DNA of 64,000 bases from Oscillospiraceae bacterium (GTDB lineage: Bacteria > Bacillota > Clostridia > Oscillospirales > Acutalibacteraceae), in the NCBI GenBank assembly GCA_031268095.1, contig JAIRXU010000046.1:28301-92300 (forward strand), in the 5' to 3' direction. The position numbers and the translations under genes are program-made. Below are positions 16,090 through 24,475 of this stretch, piece by piece. A model generated the notes under the pieces. It saw only the letters and a list, made by a program, of their open reading frames with translations. It did no database searches and had not been told where the DNA came from. Within the stretch, counting starts at the first letter, position 1. Every line of letters begins with the position of its first letter.

Positions 16090-17136
16090 TTAGAGTTGCT
16101 CCAACTGCCGGAGAATGTCTTGGAAGCGGCCGTCGGCCCGGAGGGGATCGAAACAGGGGAGGATGAGATATTCTTCCCGCAGGAGCAGCGGCAAGGGACG
16201 GGTGTCGGCAGTATGGCAGGGTTCGTCGTCGATATTGGCCGCCGCGTGTTCCGCGGCCTGGGCGAGGTGGTCCAGCGCGGCGGCCCGGTCGCCGAGGGCC
16301 AGCGCGTCTTTGGCGTTTTCGGCGGCCAGCTTGGCCAACTGCTCGTGCCAGCCGCCGAACGATCCGTCCAGCGCGAGGGCAACGCAGCGCGCGACCTTCT
16401 CCCGCCAGGCGATCCGCGCCGCCGGGGTATCCGCGCCGCCCCTGGAGAGGAAGGCCCGCATGGCCCAGGTCAGCAGCTCCAGGCCCTTGGTGATCCGGCC
16501 GCGCAGGAAGGACAAACGCTCCTCGCCTTCGAGGGCCCAGTAGAGCATTTGCTCGCGGCAGCTGGCCTCGGCGGGGAGAGTTTCAATCAGTGCGCGGCCC
16601 TGAGACTTGCGGCCGGTCTCGCAGTAATGGAAAGCAAGGCGGGCTTGGGCTTCCAGACGCAGGGCGTCCTCCGGGCAAAACCGCAGAATTTTTTCGCCCA
16701 GGGCGACGATTTCCGCGCCATAGTTTTGCTGGTTTTCGCGCCAGTTGGGGATGTTGCCGTCGTCACTGCCCGCGACGAAGAGGGCGTACATCAGTTGATT
16801 TTGCAGCGGCCAGCTGCCGGGAAATTCCCGCGCCGCCGCCCGGGCCAGTTCCACCGCGTCGTTGACCAGGCCGCGGTTCATGGCCTCGTCAAAAGAGTGC
16901 AGATGCGCCTGGATTTGAGCGGTTCGGGCTTCTTGCCCGGCACCGAGCAAGTCGTCCACGGTGACGCCAAAATAGGCCGCCAGGTTTGGCAACAGGGTGA
17001 CGTCTGGCAGGGTGACTCCGGTTTCCCAACGGCTGACCGCCTGGGGCGACACCCCGAAGACTTCCGCAAGTTGCTCCTGGGTCAGGTCCCGCGCCCGGCG
17101 CAGGGTCTTGATGGTTTCCTGGAAGGTGATGCGCAT
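16090..17136 (-). CDS. XRE-type HTH transcriptional regulator with C-terminal sensor domain
   Basis: The 348-residue protein begins with a canonical XRE helix-turn-helix (TIKTLRRARDLTQEQLAEVF, then SPQAVSRWETGVTLP, residues about 7-50). The remaining 280 residues are rich in Ala/Leu helices with repeated Trp/Leu spacing, compatible with a TPR-like helical sensor. AAGGAGG precedes the ATG at 17136. It is a single gene with its own promoter. The regulated genes are unknown. Confidence 0.85.
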   Translation of the reverse strand: MRITFQETIKTLRRARDLTQEQLAEVFGVSPQAVSRWETGVTLPDVTLLPNLAAYFGVTVDDLLGAGQEARTAQIQAHLHSFDEAMNRGLVNDAVELARAAAREFPGSWPLQNQLMYALFVAGSDDGNIPNWRENQQNYGAEIVALGEKILRFCPEDALRLEAQARLAFHYCETGRKSQGRALIETLPAEASCREQMLYWALEGEERLSFLRGRITKGLELLTWAMRAFLSRGGADTPAARIAWREKVARCVALALDGSFGGWHEQLAKLAAENAKDALALGDRAAALDHLAQAAEHAAANIDDEPCHTADTRPLPLLLREEYLILPCFDPLRADGRFQDILRQLEQL

Positions 17137-17167
17137 GTCAAATGCCTCCTTCTGTTTGGGTTGCTTT

Positions 17168-17196
17168 AGCATACCACGGGGAAAGGGGAAAGGCAA
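17168..17196 (-). promoter_or_regulatory. sigma-A-like promoter for the XRE regulator
   Basis: On the minus strand TTGCCT, a 17-bp spacer and TATGCT lie 32 nt before the start codon. Confidence 0.5.
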
Positions 17197-17235
17197 GCAA
17201 CCAAAGCGGGAGGAGAATTCTCAGGGGCAGGAGGG

Positions 17236-17655
17236 TCAAAACAGGTGCATTTCTTCGTCCAAAACGGCGTCGCTCTGGTCGGAGAGGACCTCCCGCAGGC
17301 CAATGCGCTTTTGATCCCGCGCCTCCTCGATCAGCTCACTGAGCAGTTCCTTCACGTCCCCGGGAATTTTGACGCGCTTCAGGTCAAATTCCCGGCAGGA
17401 GCGGTCGGAGGAGATGCAGTGAATGCTGCCGGTGCCCAGGATCCGGTCCCAGAGGGTCCGGCGCAAAGAGATGTCTAAGATGCGGTAAAGCCGGACTTCG
17501 TCCTCGACACGCCGAAACAGGCCGATGTCGATAATCAGCCGCTCTTCGGAGAGGTAATACCGGGTGAAGGTCCAGGGCTGGCCGAGGAAATTGCGCTTGC
17601 GGTCCGCCCAAAGAACCTCTTTTTTGCCAATCATCTGCCGCGCTTGCTTGCCCAA
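17236..17655 (-). CDS. bacterial PH-domain protein (bPH2/YdbS-like)
   Basis: The 139-residue protein has the bPH2 pattern: KEVLWADRKRNFLGQPWTFT, then RYYLSEERLIIDIGLF, VRLYRILDISLRRTLWDRIL and GTGSIHCISSD. These small domains are usually membrane-associated or part of membrane complexes, but this copy has no membrane span. The start is probably the TTG at 17655; AGGGAAGCGG is upstream, and the ATG at 17634 has no ribosome site. The role is unknown. Confidence 0.7.
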   Translation of the reverse strand: MGKQARQMIGKKEVLWADRKRNFLGQPWTFTRYYLSEERLIIDIGLFRRVEDEVRLYRILDISLRRTLWDRILGTGSIHCISSDRSCREFDLKRVKIPGDVKELLSELIEEARDQKRIGLREVLSDQSDAVLDEEMHLF

Positions 17656-17730
17656 AGATGCCGCTTCCCTTCTGATGGTTCTCTGCCGGAGTCCATATCT
17701 ATCATGTCTAAAAGATAGGATGAGGGCGCG

Positions 17731-18900
17731 TTACCGCCTTTTTTTGAGCACAGCCACCGCGGCCAGGCCCGCCGCCGCGCCGGAGGCAATGGTCAGGCCA
17801 AGGATGCTCCGGCGGACGAGGGGTTTTGCCGCGCCGAAACTGGAGGGCACCGCGTCAATGACCGGGAGGGCCCAGGGGACTTTGGCGTCTTCGCCGAAGA
17901 GGTCCGCAAAGGTGCGGATGTACGTTTCATACCGGGCAATGTCCTCTTCCCGGAAGCGGAACATCCGCACACCCCGGCGGCGGCCCGGCCCGTAGGACTG
18001 GAAGCCCAAGGCGGGGGCATAGCCCAGATCGACGCCGCCAACGACGCCGTGGAACCCGTTGTGGTGGTCATGGCCGAAATACATGCCCAGCATGTCCCCC
18101 TTTTCCTGGGCGGCGGCAAAAAGCCCGGCGTTATGGTCGGGGGTGGAAGGCAGTTCGCCCATGAAGGAGCCGGGGGCGGCTTTGGTCTCGTCCAGGACGT
18201 AGTAACTGCCTTCATGGGAGCGGAAGCCCTCCAGGGCCCCTGCCGTCCCCTTGGGGACTTTGCGGTAGAGCTCCAGGATTTCTTCGACGGCGATGTGCTG
18301 AAACAGCAGCGAAGGGACCGGACGGCCGCCGTTGCGGGCGATGAGCGCATCGCGGGTGCGGCGGTACCAGTCCACCTGCTCCGGCCGCAGCGGCTGGTAG
18401 CCCAGTCCTTTGGCCCCATGGGAGTCCAGCAGGTAGAAGTTCAGCGCCGGGCCGCTGCCGGCGGAATGCAGGACCTCGACGGTATGGTTGGCGCAGCCGG
18501 GCGCGTCGGCCAGGTCCGCGGCGCAGCAAAGGGGGTAACTCTGATAAATCCGGACCTGCTCATCGTCGTCCAGGGGCGCGTCGTGGTCATGATTGCCGAA
18601 GACGAAGGTGAACGGGATTCCGCGCTGGGCCAGGGGGGAAAGAATGTCATCCAGCGTACGTTCGATTTTCTGGCGCTTCTGCGCGGCGGTGCCGAACCAG
18701 AGCGACGCGCCGTAGCCCTTGACCTGATCCCCGGTGAGAATGACGAAATCTGGGCGCTCCGCGTCCAGCAAAGCCTCCAGCAGCGTTCGGGTGGGGTTGT
18801 CCAAGCCGTTGCTATGCTGGATGTCGGAAATCTGCATGACGGAGAAGGAGCCGTCGGGCCGAAAGCGTAGGGTGGGTTTCGCGCTTTGCATGGCGTTCAT
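17731..18900 (-). CDS. calcineurin-type metallophosphoesterase with C-terminal membrane anchor
   Basis: The 389-residue protein has the metal-binding motifs in order: MQISDIQHSNG, VILTGDQVKG, VFGNHDHD, LLFQHIA and YFGHDHHNGF. Together they define a dinuclear metallophosphoesterase similar to the purple-acid-phosphatase-like group. The C-terminus has one hydrophobic span (ILGLTIASGAAAGLAAVAVL) and a KKRR tail. No N-terminal signal peptide is visible, so the domain is probably cytoplasmic or uses the tail anchor. Substrate is unknown. The ATG at 18900 follows CAGGAGGCAGGCAAA. Confidence 0.82.
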   Translation of the reverse strand: MNAMQSAKPTLRFRPDGSFSVMQISDIQHSNGLDNPTRTLLEALLDAERPDFVILTGDQVKGYGASLWFGTAAQKRQKIERTLDDILSPLAQRGIPFTFVFGNHDHDAPLDDDEQVRIYQSYPLCCAADLADAPGCANHTVEVLHSAGSGPALNFYLLDSHGAKGLGYQPLRPEQVDWYRRTRDALIARNGGRPVPSLLFQHIAVEEILELYRKVPKGTAGALEGFRSHEGSYYVLDETKAAPGSFMGELPSTPDHNAGLFAAAQEKGDMLGMYFGHDHHNGFHGVVGGVDLGYAPALGFQSYGPGRRRGVRMFRFREEDIARYETYIRTFADLFGEDAKVPWALPVIDAVPSSFGAAKPLVRRSILGLTIASGAAAGLAAVAVLKKRR

Positions 18901-18934
18901 TTTGCCTGCCTCCTGTTTATCTGATCTTTCCTTT

Positions 18935-18963
18935 ATTATACCACAGATCGGCGAAAAGCACAA
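18935..18963 (-). promoter_or_regulatory. sigma-A promoter for the metallophosphoesterase gene
   Basis: On the minus strand TTGTGC, a 17-bp spacer and TATAAT lie 35 nt before the start codon. Confidence 0.7.
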
Positions 18964-19084
18964 CAGAAATTGCCAAGTGACTTCCCAAAAATGTCAAAGC
19001 AACCAAAGCATTTGTGGAAGTCGGATAAAATTTCGGTCAGATTTTGTGCAAAGCTACAAAACTGAAAAAGTTGTTACAAAAGGG

Positions 19085-19113
19085 TTACAATTTGGTGGCG
19101 TTTATGATATACT
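19085..19113 (+). promoter_or_regulatory. sigma-A-like promoter for the alpha/beta hydrolase
   Basis: TTACAA, a 17-bp spacer and TATACT lie about 50 nt before the gene. The divergent region 18901-19163 holds only these two promoters as far as I can see. Confidence 0.6.
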
Positions 19114-19163
19114 ATTGACGTAGCACAGATCATCAACGAGCGCGAAACGGGGAGGTGGGGCCG

Positions 19164-20150
19164 ATGGCGCGGCCGGGAAAGCCGGAAACCCAGGGGCAGG
19201 GAACTGCGGACATCGTGCGGCTGGAGTACACGTACCCCTCCGCCTCGGGCCTGGGGGAGATTTACGCCCGCGGCTGGATGATCAACGGCGTTGCCCCGAA
19301 AGCGCTGGTGCACGTTGTGCACGGAATGGCGGAGCACGGAGAGCGGTACGAGGCGTTTGCCCGGGCCCTCTGCCGGGAGGGCTACGCCCTTTGGGCCGCC
19401 GACCTGATCGGGCACGGACGGTCCGCCCAAACGGACGAGGACCTGGGCTGGTTCGGAGAAAGCGGCGGCTGGTTGTCCTTCGTCAACGACACCAAGCGGC
19501 TGAACGACCATTTGCGCCGTCTGTATCCGGACATCCCCATCGTCTTGTTCGGACACAGCATGGGTTCCTTCGTGGCGCGGGCATATTGCGCAAGGTACGG
19601 CGGAGAGTTGGCGGGCGCCGTCTTCTGCGGCACCAGCGGCCGGAATCCGGCCACAGCGGCCGGGATCCTCGCGGCGCGGCTGATGATCACCTTCCGGGGA
19701 GGGCGGCACCGCAGCGAACTGCTGGACACCGCCGCCTTCGGAACCTATAACAAAAAGTATTCCGGCAAGCCCCGCACGAAGTTCGACTGGCTCAACACCG
19801 ACCCCGCGCAAGTGGACCGCTACTTGGCGGATGAGCGCTGCGGCTTCCTCTTTACCGCCGCCGGTATGCTGGACATGATGGGGCTGCTCCAGAACGTCTC
19901 GCGGCAGAACTGGTTCCAGTCCGTGCCCTACCGGCTGCCGATGCTGCTGATCGCGGGGGAGGACGATCCCGTCGGGGATGACGGCAAGGGTGTGCGGCAG
20001 GTCTACCGTGAGCTCAAGGAAAGCGGGCACAACAACACGTCTTGCAAAATTTTCCCCGGAATGCGGCACGAAATTCTGCTGGAACCCCGGCGCCAAGAAG
20101 TGTATGACGCTATTTTCGCGTGGCTCGCGGCCGCGCTCCCCAAAGAATGA
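19164..20150 (+). CDS. alpha/beta hydrolase, monoacylglycerol-lipase/lysophospholipase-like
   Basis: The 328-residue protein follows the serine aminopeptidase S33 / lysophospholipase pattern: VHVVHGMAEHGERYEAFARA, the oxyanion and strand region YALWAADLIGHGRS, the nucleophile elbow LFGHSMGSF, an acid residue in LLIAGEDDPVG and the histidine in GMRHEIL. It should hydrolyse acylglycerols, lysolipids or related esters in the cytoplasm. GGAGGTG is 8 nt before the ATG at 19164; an upstream GTG (19155) overlaps the ribosome site and is rejected. Confidence 0.87.
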   Translation: MARPGKPETQGQGTADIVRLEYTYPSASGLGEIYARGWMINGVAPKALVHVVHGMAEHGERYEAFARALCREGYALWAADLIGHGRSAQTDEDLGWFGESGGWLSFVNDTKRLNDHLRRLYPDIPIVLFGHSMGSFVARAYCARYGGELAGAVFCGTSGRNPATAAGILAARLMITFRGGRHRSELLDTAAFGTYNKKYSGKPRTKFDWLNTDPAQVDRYLADERCGFLFTAAGMLDMMGLLQNVSRQNWFQSVPYRLPMLLIAGEDDPVGDDGKGVRQVYRELKESGHNNTSCKIFPGMRHEILLEPRRQEVYDAIFAWLAAALPKE

Positions 20151-20207
20151 CCTAGGCCGGATGTTCCGCCGAGTACCAATAGCAAACAATATGTGGAGGT
20201 ATATTTT

Positions 20208-20687
20208 GTGAAAACACTGTTAATTTATCACAGCACCAGCCGCCGGGTGATTGACCTATGCGAAGGCGCCGCCTGCGGAGACGTAGATGTCCTCGCCCTC
20301 GCGCCCCGCTACCGCCGGGGAGCGCTCTGGAACGCCGTTGTCGGCGCGCTGCGCGCCCTCGCCGGGAAAGGCAACCGCATTGAGCCGCTGGAAGTGGACC
20401 TGTCCCAGTACGACGCCATCGTCCTTGCGACGTCCCTGCGCTTCTGCGCGCCCAGCGCGGAATGCAACGAGTTCCTGTACCGGTACAACCTGGCCGGACG
20501 GGAAGTGACGTCCCTGGTGTTCAGCCGGGTCCGGCTGTTCGGCCGCTCGATGGAGCTGATGCGCAAGCGGATTCGGCTGGCCGGCGGCGTGTGCCGCGGC
20601 ATTGTCTGCCTGAGCGAAAGCACCATGCCCAAGGCGGAATCCACCAATGTGCTCGCCCTGGCGAAACTGCGCACCTACGCGCGCTGA
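20208..20687 (+). CDS. flavodoxin-domain protein
   Basis: The 159-residue protein opens with KTLLIYHSTSRRV, a phosphate-loop-like start, and contains YDAIVLATSLRFCAPSAECN and VTSLVFSRVRLFG, matching the fold of small flavodoxin-like proteins that bind FMN. Electron partner and role are unknown. The GTG at 20208 follows GGAGG with 8-nt spacing; the GTG at 20193 would overlap that site. It is preceded by the hydrolase gene with a 57-nt gap and may share its transcript. Confidence 0.75.
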   Translation: MKTLLIYHSTSRRVIDLCEGAACGDVDVLALAPRYRRGALWNAVVGALRALAGKGNRIEPLEVDLSQYDAIVLATSLRFCAPSAECNEFLYRYNLAGREVTSLVFSRVRLFGRSMELMRKRIRLAGGVCRGIVCLSESTMPKAESTNVLALAKLRTYAR

Positions 20688-20715
20688 GGTCTGGCCGTAA
20701 AAATTGGAGCGGCAG

Positions 20716-20739
20716 TTTTTGAAATATTTTTCAAAAAAG
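20716..20739. repeat. AT-rich inverted repeat before the infC promoter
   Basis: TTTTTGAAA and TTTTCAAAAA flank a short AT centre, giving a dyad directly upstream of the -35 box at 20742. It could end the flavodoxin-like gene transcript or bind a regulator; neither is shown. Confidence 0.5.
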
Positions 20740-20741
20740 GG

Positions 20742-20770
20742 TTGACAAGAACGGAAAATTAGGATATAAT
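20742..20770 (+). promoter_or_regulatory. consensus sigma-A promoter P1 of the infC-rpmI-rplT leader
   Basis: TTGACA, a 17-bp spacer and TATAAT are perfect matches to consensus. Transcription would start near 20777 and enter the attenuator-like leader. Confidence 0.88.
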
Positions 20771-20776
20771 AGGCGT

Positions 20777-20916
20777 GTAAGGGGCAGAGGTAACGATAGA
20801 TCCGCTTCTTGCCAGCGCGGAAAGACGCCGCCGGTTACTTTATTTTTTCCATTTTGCTTCATACAAACCCTTCAACCCAAAGAAGCGGGGCATTATGCCC
20901 CGCTTCTTTGGGTTTT
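20777..20916 (+). promoter_or_regulatory. putative L20-type transcription attenuator in the infC leader
   Basis: A long terminator hairpin (CCCAAAGAAGCGGGGCAT with its complement, 20876-20912) is followed by T4. Its 5' arm contains AAGAAGCGG (20880-20888), which is fully complementary to CCGCTTCTT at 20802-20810, so an upstream antiterminator could form instead. GTAAC and GTTAC (20790-20838) can enclose a further stem. Bacillus infC operons are attenuated by L20 in the same position. I infer the same mechanism; the class was not confirmed. Confidence 0.55.
20876..20916 (+). terminator. attenuator hairpin in the infC leader
   Basis: A near-perfect stem of about 16-18 bp with a one- to four-nucleotide loop is followed by a short T4 run. 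It lies between promoters P1 and P2 of the infC operon. Confidence 0.75.
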
Positions 20917-20969
20917 CCGGATTCTTTGCGAGGGAAGGCGGGAAAAATGCAAAGGCAACGAAAAAAATC

Positions 20970-20998
20970 TTGACATCGGCGGCGAAAGCTGGTATACT
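20970..20998 (+). promoter_or_regulatory. consensus sigma-A promoter P2 for infC
   Basis: TTGACA, a 17-bp spacer and TATACT lie downstream of the attenuator, so transcripts from P2 would bypass it. Confidence 0.85.
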
Positions 20999-21156
20999 AT
21001 CTAGGCAAATGAAGCAGAGCAGAAATGCTTTCACCCACGAGGTACCGTCCGCCGCGGGTCGATATTCCCGGAAACGCCGTTCGGCGGGGCCGGCTGGAAT
21101 TTCGTGCGGCGGCGTCTGTCCCGCGCGTTTGCTATTTTTTGGGGAGGTGTTTTCAC

Positions 21157-21675
21157 ATCAGTACTAGGGATCTGCAAATCAATGACGCGATACGGGACCG
21201 GGAACTGCGCATCGTTTCCGAGACCGGCGAGCAGCTGGGCATCATGTCCGCCGCCCAGGCGCTCGACTTGGCTACAAGCAAGAATCTGGACCTGGTCAAG
21301 ATCGCGCCGCAGGCCAAACCGCCCGTCTGCAAAATTATGGATTACGGCAAATACCGCTTCGAGCAAGCCAAGCGGGAAAAAGAGGCGCGAAAGAATCAAA
21401 AGACCGTCGAACTCAAGGAAATTCGCCTTTCCGTGGGCGTTGGAGAGCATGATTTTGAGACGAAGGCCAATCATGCCCGGCAGTTCCTGGAGGACGGCCA
21501 TAAGGTCAAGGTTTCCATCCGCTTCCGCGGGCGGGAGATGACGCACACCGATCTCGCGCTGAAGAAGATGGCCTCGTTTGCCGAAACCTGCGCCGAGGTG
21601 AGCACCATTGAGCGCCCGGCCAAAACGGAAGGGCGGCAAATGCTGATGTTCCTGACCCCCAAGGTGAAATCCTAA
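21157..21675 (+). CDS. infC: translation initiation factor IF-3 (AUC start codon)
   Basis: The 172-residue protein covers both IF-3 domains: N-terminal INDAIRDRELRIVSETGEQL and C-terminal KEIRLSVGVGEHDFETKANH. IF-3 binds the 30S subunit, checks start-codon pairing and prevents premature 70S assembly. No ATG, GTG or TTG fits: GGGGAGGTG lies 9 nt before ATC, in frame, exactly where family alignments begin (ISTRDLQIND). The in-frame ATG at 21025 would add 44 unrelated residues. A rare AUU-class start is known for infC and allows autoregulation. rpmI follows after 27 nt. Confidence 0.93.
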   Translation: MSTRDLQINDAIRDRELRIVSETGEQLGIMSAAQALDLATSKNLDLVKIAPQAKPPVCKIMDYGKYRFEQAKREKEARKNQKTVELKEIRLSVGVGEHDFETKANHARQFLEDGHKVKVSIRFRGREMTHTDLALKKMASFAETCAEVSTIERPAKTEGRQMLMFLTPKVKS

Positions 21676-21702
21676 ATTTCAAATCACAGGAGGAGCGAAA
21701 CC

Positions 21703-21900
21703 ATGCCCAAGATCAAAACGCACAGCGGCGCGAAAAAGCGCTTTAAGCTTTCCGGATCCGGGAAGCCCATCCGCAGTCACGCGTTAAAGTCCCACATCCT
21801 CACCAAGAAGACCCGCAAGCGCAAGCGCAGCCTGCGGCAGACCGTCGTGGCCGACGCAACCAACCAGCGCCAGATCAAGCGCTTGATTCCTTACAAATAA
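21703..21900 (+). CDS. rpmI: 50S ribosomal protein L35
   Basis: The 65-residue, very basic protein matches L35 throughout ([20 protein letters not shown], ending IKRLIPYK). AGGAGGAGCG lies before the ATG. It is the middle gene of the conserved infC-rpmI-rplT operon and part of the large ribosomal subunit. Confidence 0.98.
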   Translation: MPKIKTHSGAKKRFKLSGSGKPIRSHALKSHILTKKTRKRKRSLRQTVVADATNQRQIKRLIPYK

Positions 21901-21983
21901 GCAGCGGGCGGACCCGGTTGTTCAGCATCGAATCATCTATCACTCATTCCTAATATTTATCATATAAACGGAGGTTTCCAGCC

Positions 21984-22337
21984 ATGGCTCGTGTCAAAGG
22001 CGCGATGATGACGCGCAAACGCCGCAACAAAGTATTGAAGCTCGCCAAGGGCTATTACGGCTCCAAAAGCCGCCTATTTAAGACCGCGAAACAGGCGGTC
22101 ATGAAGTCCGGCCAGTACGCTTACATTGGCCGCAAGCAGAAAAAACGCGATTTCCGCCGCCTCTGGATCACCCGCATTTCCGCCGCCGCAAAGCTGAACG
22201 GTTTGAATTATTCCACGTTCATGGGCGGCCTCAAGCGGGCGGAAATTACCCTCAACCGCAAGATGCTCAGCGAAATCGCCATTGCCGATCCGGCGGCCTT
22301 CACGGCGCTGGCGGAGCAGGCGAAGGCGGCGCTGTAA
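21984..22337 (+). CDS. rplT: 50S ribosomal protein L20
   Basis: The 117-residue basic protein is a full-length L20 ([47 protein letters not shown]). It binds 23S rRNA early in 50S assembly and in Firmicutes also represses its own operon through the leader RNA. GGAGGTTTCCAGCC precedes the ATG. Confidence 0.98.
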   Translation: MARVKGAMMTRKRRNKVLKLAKGYYGSKSRLFKTAKQAVMKSGQYAYIGRKQKKRDFRRLWITRISAAAKLNGLNYSTFMGGLKRAEITLNRKMLSEIAIADPAAFTALAEQAKAAL

Positions 22338-22340
22338 GAC

Positions 22341-22398
22341 GCAAGAAGCAGGGAAGCAGGCTATCCGCCCGCGTCCTGCTTCTTCGATTCTGTTTTGG
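22341..22398 (+). terminator. probable rho-independent terminator of the infC operon
   Basis: AAGAAGCAGG pairs with CCTGCTTCTT across a loop of about 20 nt and is followed by an interrupted T-rich tail. Confidence 0.65.
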
Positions 22399-22483
22399 CA
22401 TACTGCGGAGAGAACACAGGCGGGAGAAAGCTGCCCTTTTTTATGATAAGGCGGCGGGGTAGACGCGGGAAGGGGGCGGGCCC

Positions 22484-23200
22484 ATGACGGGCAATGCGGC
22501 ACACTTCAGCGGCAAGGCGGATGTTTACGCCGCGGCGCGGCCAAGCTACGCGCCCGCCGCTCTGGATTTTCTCGCGGGTCTGCTGCCGTCCGGCGCGGCG
22601 GTGGCCGACGTCGGCGCGGGGACAGGAAAGTTTTCCGTCCTGCTGGCGGAAAAGGGGTTCTGCGTCACGGCGGTGGAGCCGAACGGGGACATGCTGGCCA
22701 AGCTGCGGGAAATCCCGGGGATCCGGGCGGTGCAAGCGGCCGCCGAGGCGACGGCGCTGCCAGACGGCAGCGCGGACGCGGCGACTTGCGCGCAGGCGTT
22801 CCACTGGTTTGAACCGGCGGCCTTCCGCGCGGAATGCGAGCGGATTCTTCGGCCCGGCGGCAGGATTTTCATTGTGTACAACCGCCCGGGCGCGGCGTTT
22901 TATGAGGATTCCGAACTGAATTGGCACCGCCGGCGGGACGACCACCGCGCCCAAACGGAACAGCGGATGGAGAATGTGCGCAACTTCCTGGGCCCCGGCA
23001 TGCGGGAAGAACGCTTCCCGAACCCGGTGGCATACGATCTGCCGGGCTGGCAGGCGTATATGCTTTCCCACTCCCATTCGCCCCGGGAGGGTGACCCGGA
23101 CTATTCCCGGTTCCTGGGAAGCTGCGCCGCTATGTTCGAAAAACGCAGCGAAAACGGAACGCTGCGCCTCCCGCTGGAAACCATTGTTTATACGGCATGA
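22484..23200 (+). CDS. class I SAM-dependent methyltransferase
   Basis: The 238-residue protein has motif I VADVGAGTGKFSVLLAEKG, motif II with VEPNGDML, a GSADAATCAQAFHWF motif and a post-motif ILRPGGRIFIVYN. The opening HFSGKADVYAAARPSYAP is typical of the Methyltransf_11 UbiE/Tam-like group. The acceptor is unknown. The ATG at 22484 follows AGGGGGCGGGCCC. It stands between the ribosomal operon terminator and a small membrane gene. Confidence 0.85.
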   Translation: MTGNAAHFSGKADVYAAARPSYAPAALDFLAGLLPSGAAVADVGAGTGKFSVLLAEKGFCVTAVEPNGDMLAKLREIPGIRAVQAAAEATALPDGSADAATCAQAFHWFEPAAFRAECERILRPGGRIFIVYNRPGAAFYEDSELNWHRRRDDHRAQTEQRMENVRNFLGPGMREERFPNPVAYDLPGWQAYMLSHSHSPREGDPDYSRFLGSCAAMFEKRSENGTLRLPLETIVYTA

Positions 23201-23255
23201 ACCCGGGCAGACAGCAGTGTCTGCCTTTCGCTTGCCTAGTGAAATGGGGGATAGT

Positions 23256-23663
23256 ATGACTGCGGACCGGAAGAAGCGGCTATTCTATGCCGGAGCGGCG
23301 CTGGTTCTTTTCGCTGCGGAAGTATGCATCGCTCTGGCTGCCCACGACGGGTTTGTCCGGCCCTACTTGGGGGACGCGCTGGCGGTCATTTTGCTGCACT
23401 GCGCCGTCCGGATTCTCTGGCCGGAAAACCCCCGGCGCCTGCCGCTCTATGTATTCTTGCTGGCCTGCGCGATAGAAGCCGCCCAGGCGATTCACTTGCT
23501 GCGCTTTTTGGGGCTGGAGGGGGTTGGCTGGCTGACGTTCCTGCTGGGCAGCAGTTTCAGCTGGGGGGACGTCCTCTGCTATTTTGCTGGCTGCGCGTTC
23601 GTCGCGGCAGGGGAGTGTGTCTATGCGGTTCGAAGAGCCCGAAATGATCCGCGCCAAGGATAA
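23256..23663 (+). CDS. DUF2809-family small membrane protein
   Basis: The 135-residue protein has four hydrophobic spans (LFYAGAALVLFAAEVCIALA, LGDALAVILLHCAVRIL, LPLYVFLLACAIEAAQAIHL and WGDVLCYFAGCAFVAAGECV). The pattern matches my memory of DUF2809 proteins, whose function is unknown. GGGGGA precedes the ATG at 23256; an ATG at 23244 is possible. The 3' end overlaps the next gene by 41 nt. Confidence 0.72.
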   Translation: MTADRKKRLFYAGAALVLFAAEVCIALAAHDGFVRPYLGDALAVILLHCAVRILWPENPRRLPLYVFLLACAIEAAQAIHLLRFLGLEGVGWLTFLLGSSFSWGDVLCYFAGCAFVAAGECVYAVRRARNDPRQG

Positions 23664-24444
23664 TGTCCGGATCAAGGCCGCTGTCCGCCTGCGGGACGAC
23701 GCGCGGGAGCGGCGGGACCAAGGCCGGTTTTTCCTGGAAGGCTATCGCCTGTGCGCCGACGCCTTGCTCTCGGGCTGCGCGCCGGAAACGCTTTTTCTGA
23801 CGAAGGCGGCGCGGGAGAGCTACGACACCGCCGCACTGGAAGCCGCGGCGGGGCAGGTGTTCCTGGTGCCGACGGAGCTGGCGGGAAAACTCGGGGACAC
23901 CAAGCATCCCCAGGGGATTTTTGCGGTGCTCCGAACGCCGCCGGAGGCTCCCTGGCACTTCCGGCTCAGGGGACGGTACGCGGCGCTGGAGGGAATACAG
24001 GATCCCGCCAACCTGGGGGCCGTTGCCCGGACGGCGGAGGCGCTGGGCGCGGACGGGCTGCTGCTCTGCGGCGGCTGCGACCGCTTCCATCCCAAGGCGC
24101 AGCGGACCGCGATGGGTTCCCTGCTGCGGCTGCCGGTGCTGGAGACGGCGGACTTGCCCGCCGCGCTGGCGGAAGCGGAGGCGCTGGGGATTCCGGCGTA
24201 TGCCGCCGTGCCGGACGCATCCGCCCCCGCCGTGACGGAAATGGACGGGTCCGGCGGCGGGATCCTGGTGGTCGGCAACGAGGGAAACGGGCTGAGCGCC
24301 GGGCTGCTGGCGGTCTGCCCGCGCCGGGTGACGATCCCCATGCGGGGCCGGGCGGAATCCCTCAACGCCGCCGCCGCCGCTGCCATCCTGCTTTGGGAGC
24401 TGATGGGGCGCTGCATTCCAGCGCGGGCAGCGGCAGAATTCTGA
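23623..24444 (+). CDS. TrmH/SpoU-family RNA 2'-O-methyltransferase
   Basis: The protein of about 273 residues has a substrate-binding N-terminal domain (RRDQGRFFLEGYRLCADAL) and a SPOUT knot domain with LEGIQDPANLGAVARTAEAL, ILVVGNEGNGLS and VTIPMRGRAESLNAAAAAAI, the three TrmH signature motifs. It methylates ribose 2'-OH in rRNA or tRNA; the target nucleotide cannot be read. The ATG at 23623 follows AGGGGAG; the ATG at 23644 is an alternative. It precedes dprA by 31 nt. Confidence 0.88.
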   Translation: MRFEEPEMIRAKDNVRIKAAVRLRDDARERRDQGRFFLEGYRLCADALLSGCAPETLFLTKAARESYDTAALEAAAGQVFLVPTELAGKLGDTKHPQGIFAVLRTPPEAPWHFRLRGRYAALEGIQDPANLGAVARTAEALGADGLLLCGGCDRFHPKAQRTAMGSLLRLPVLETADLPAALAEAEALGIPAYAAVPDASAPAVTEMDGSGGGILVVGNEGNGLSAGLLAVCPRRVTIPMRGRAESLNAAAAAAILLWELMGRCIPARAAAEF

Positions 24445-24475
24445 CGTCCCAAATCTAACAGCGGAGTTGGTTTCG

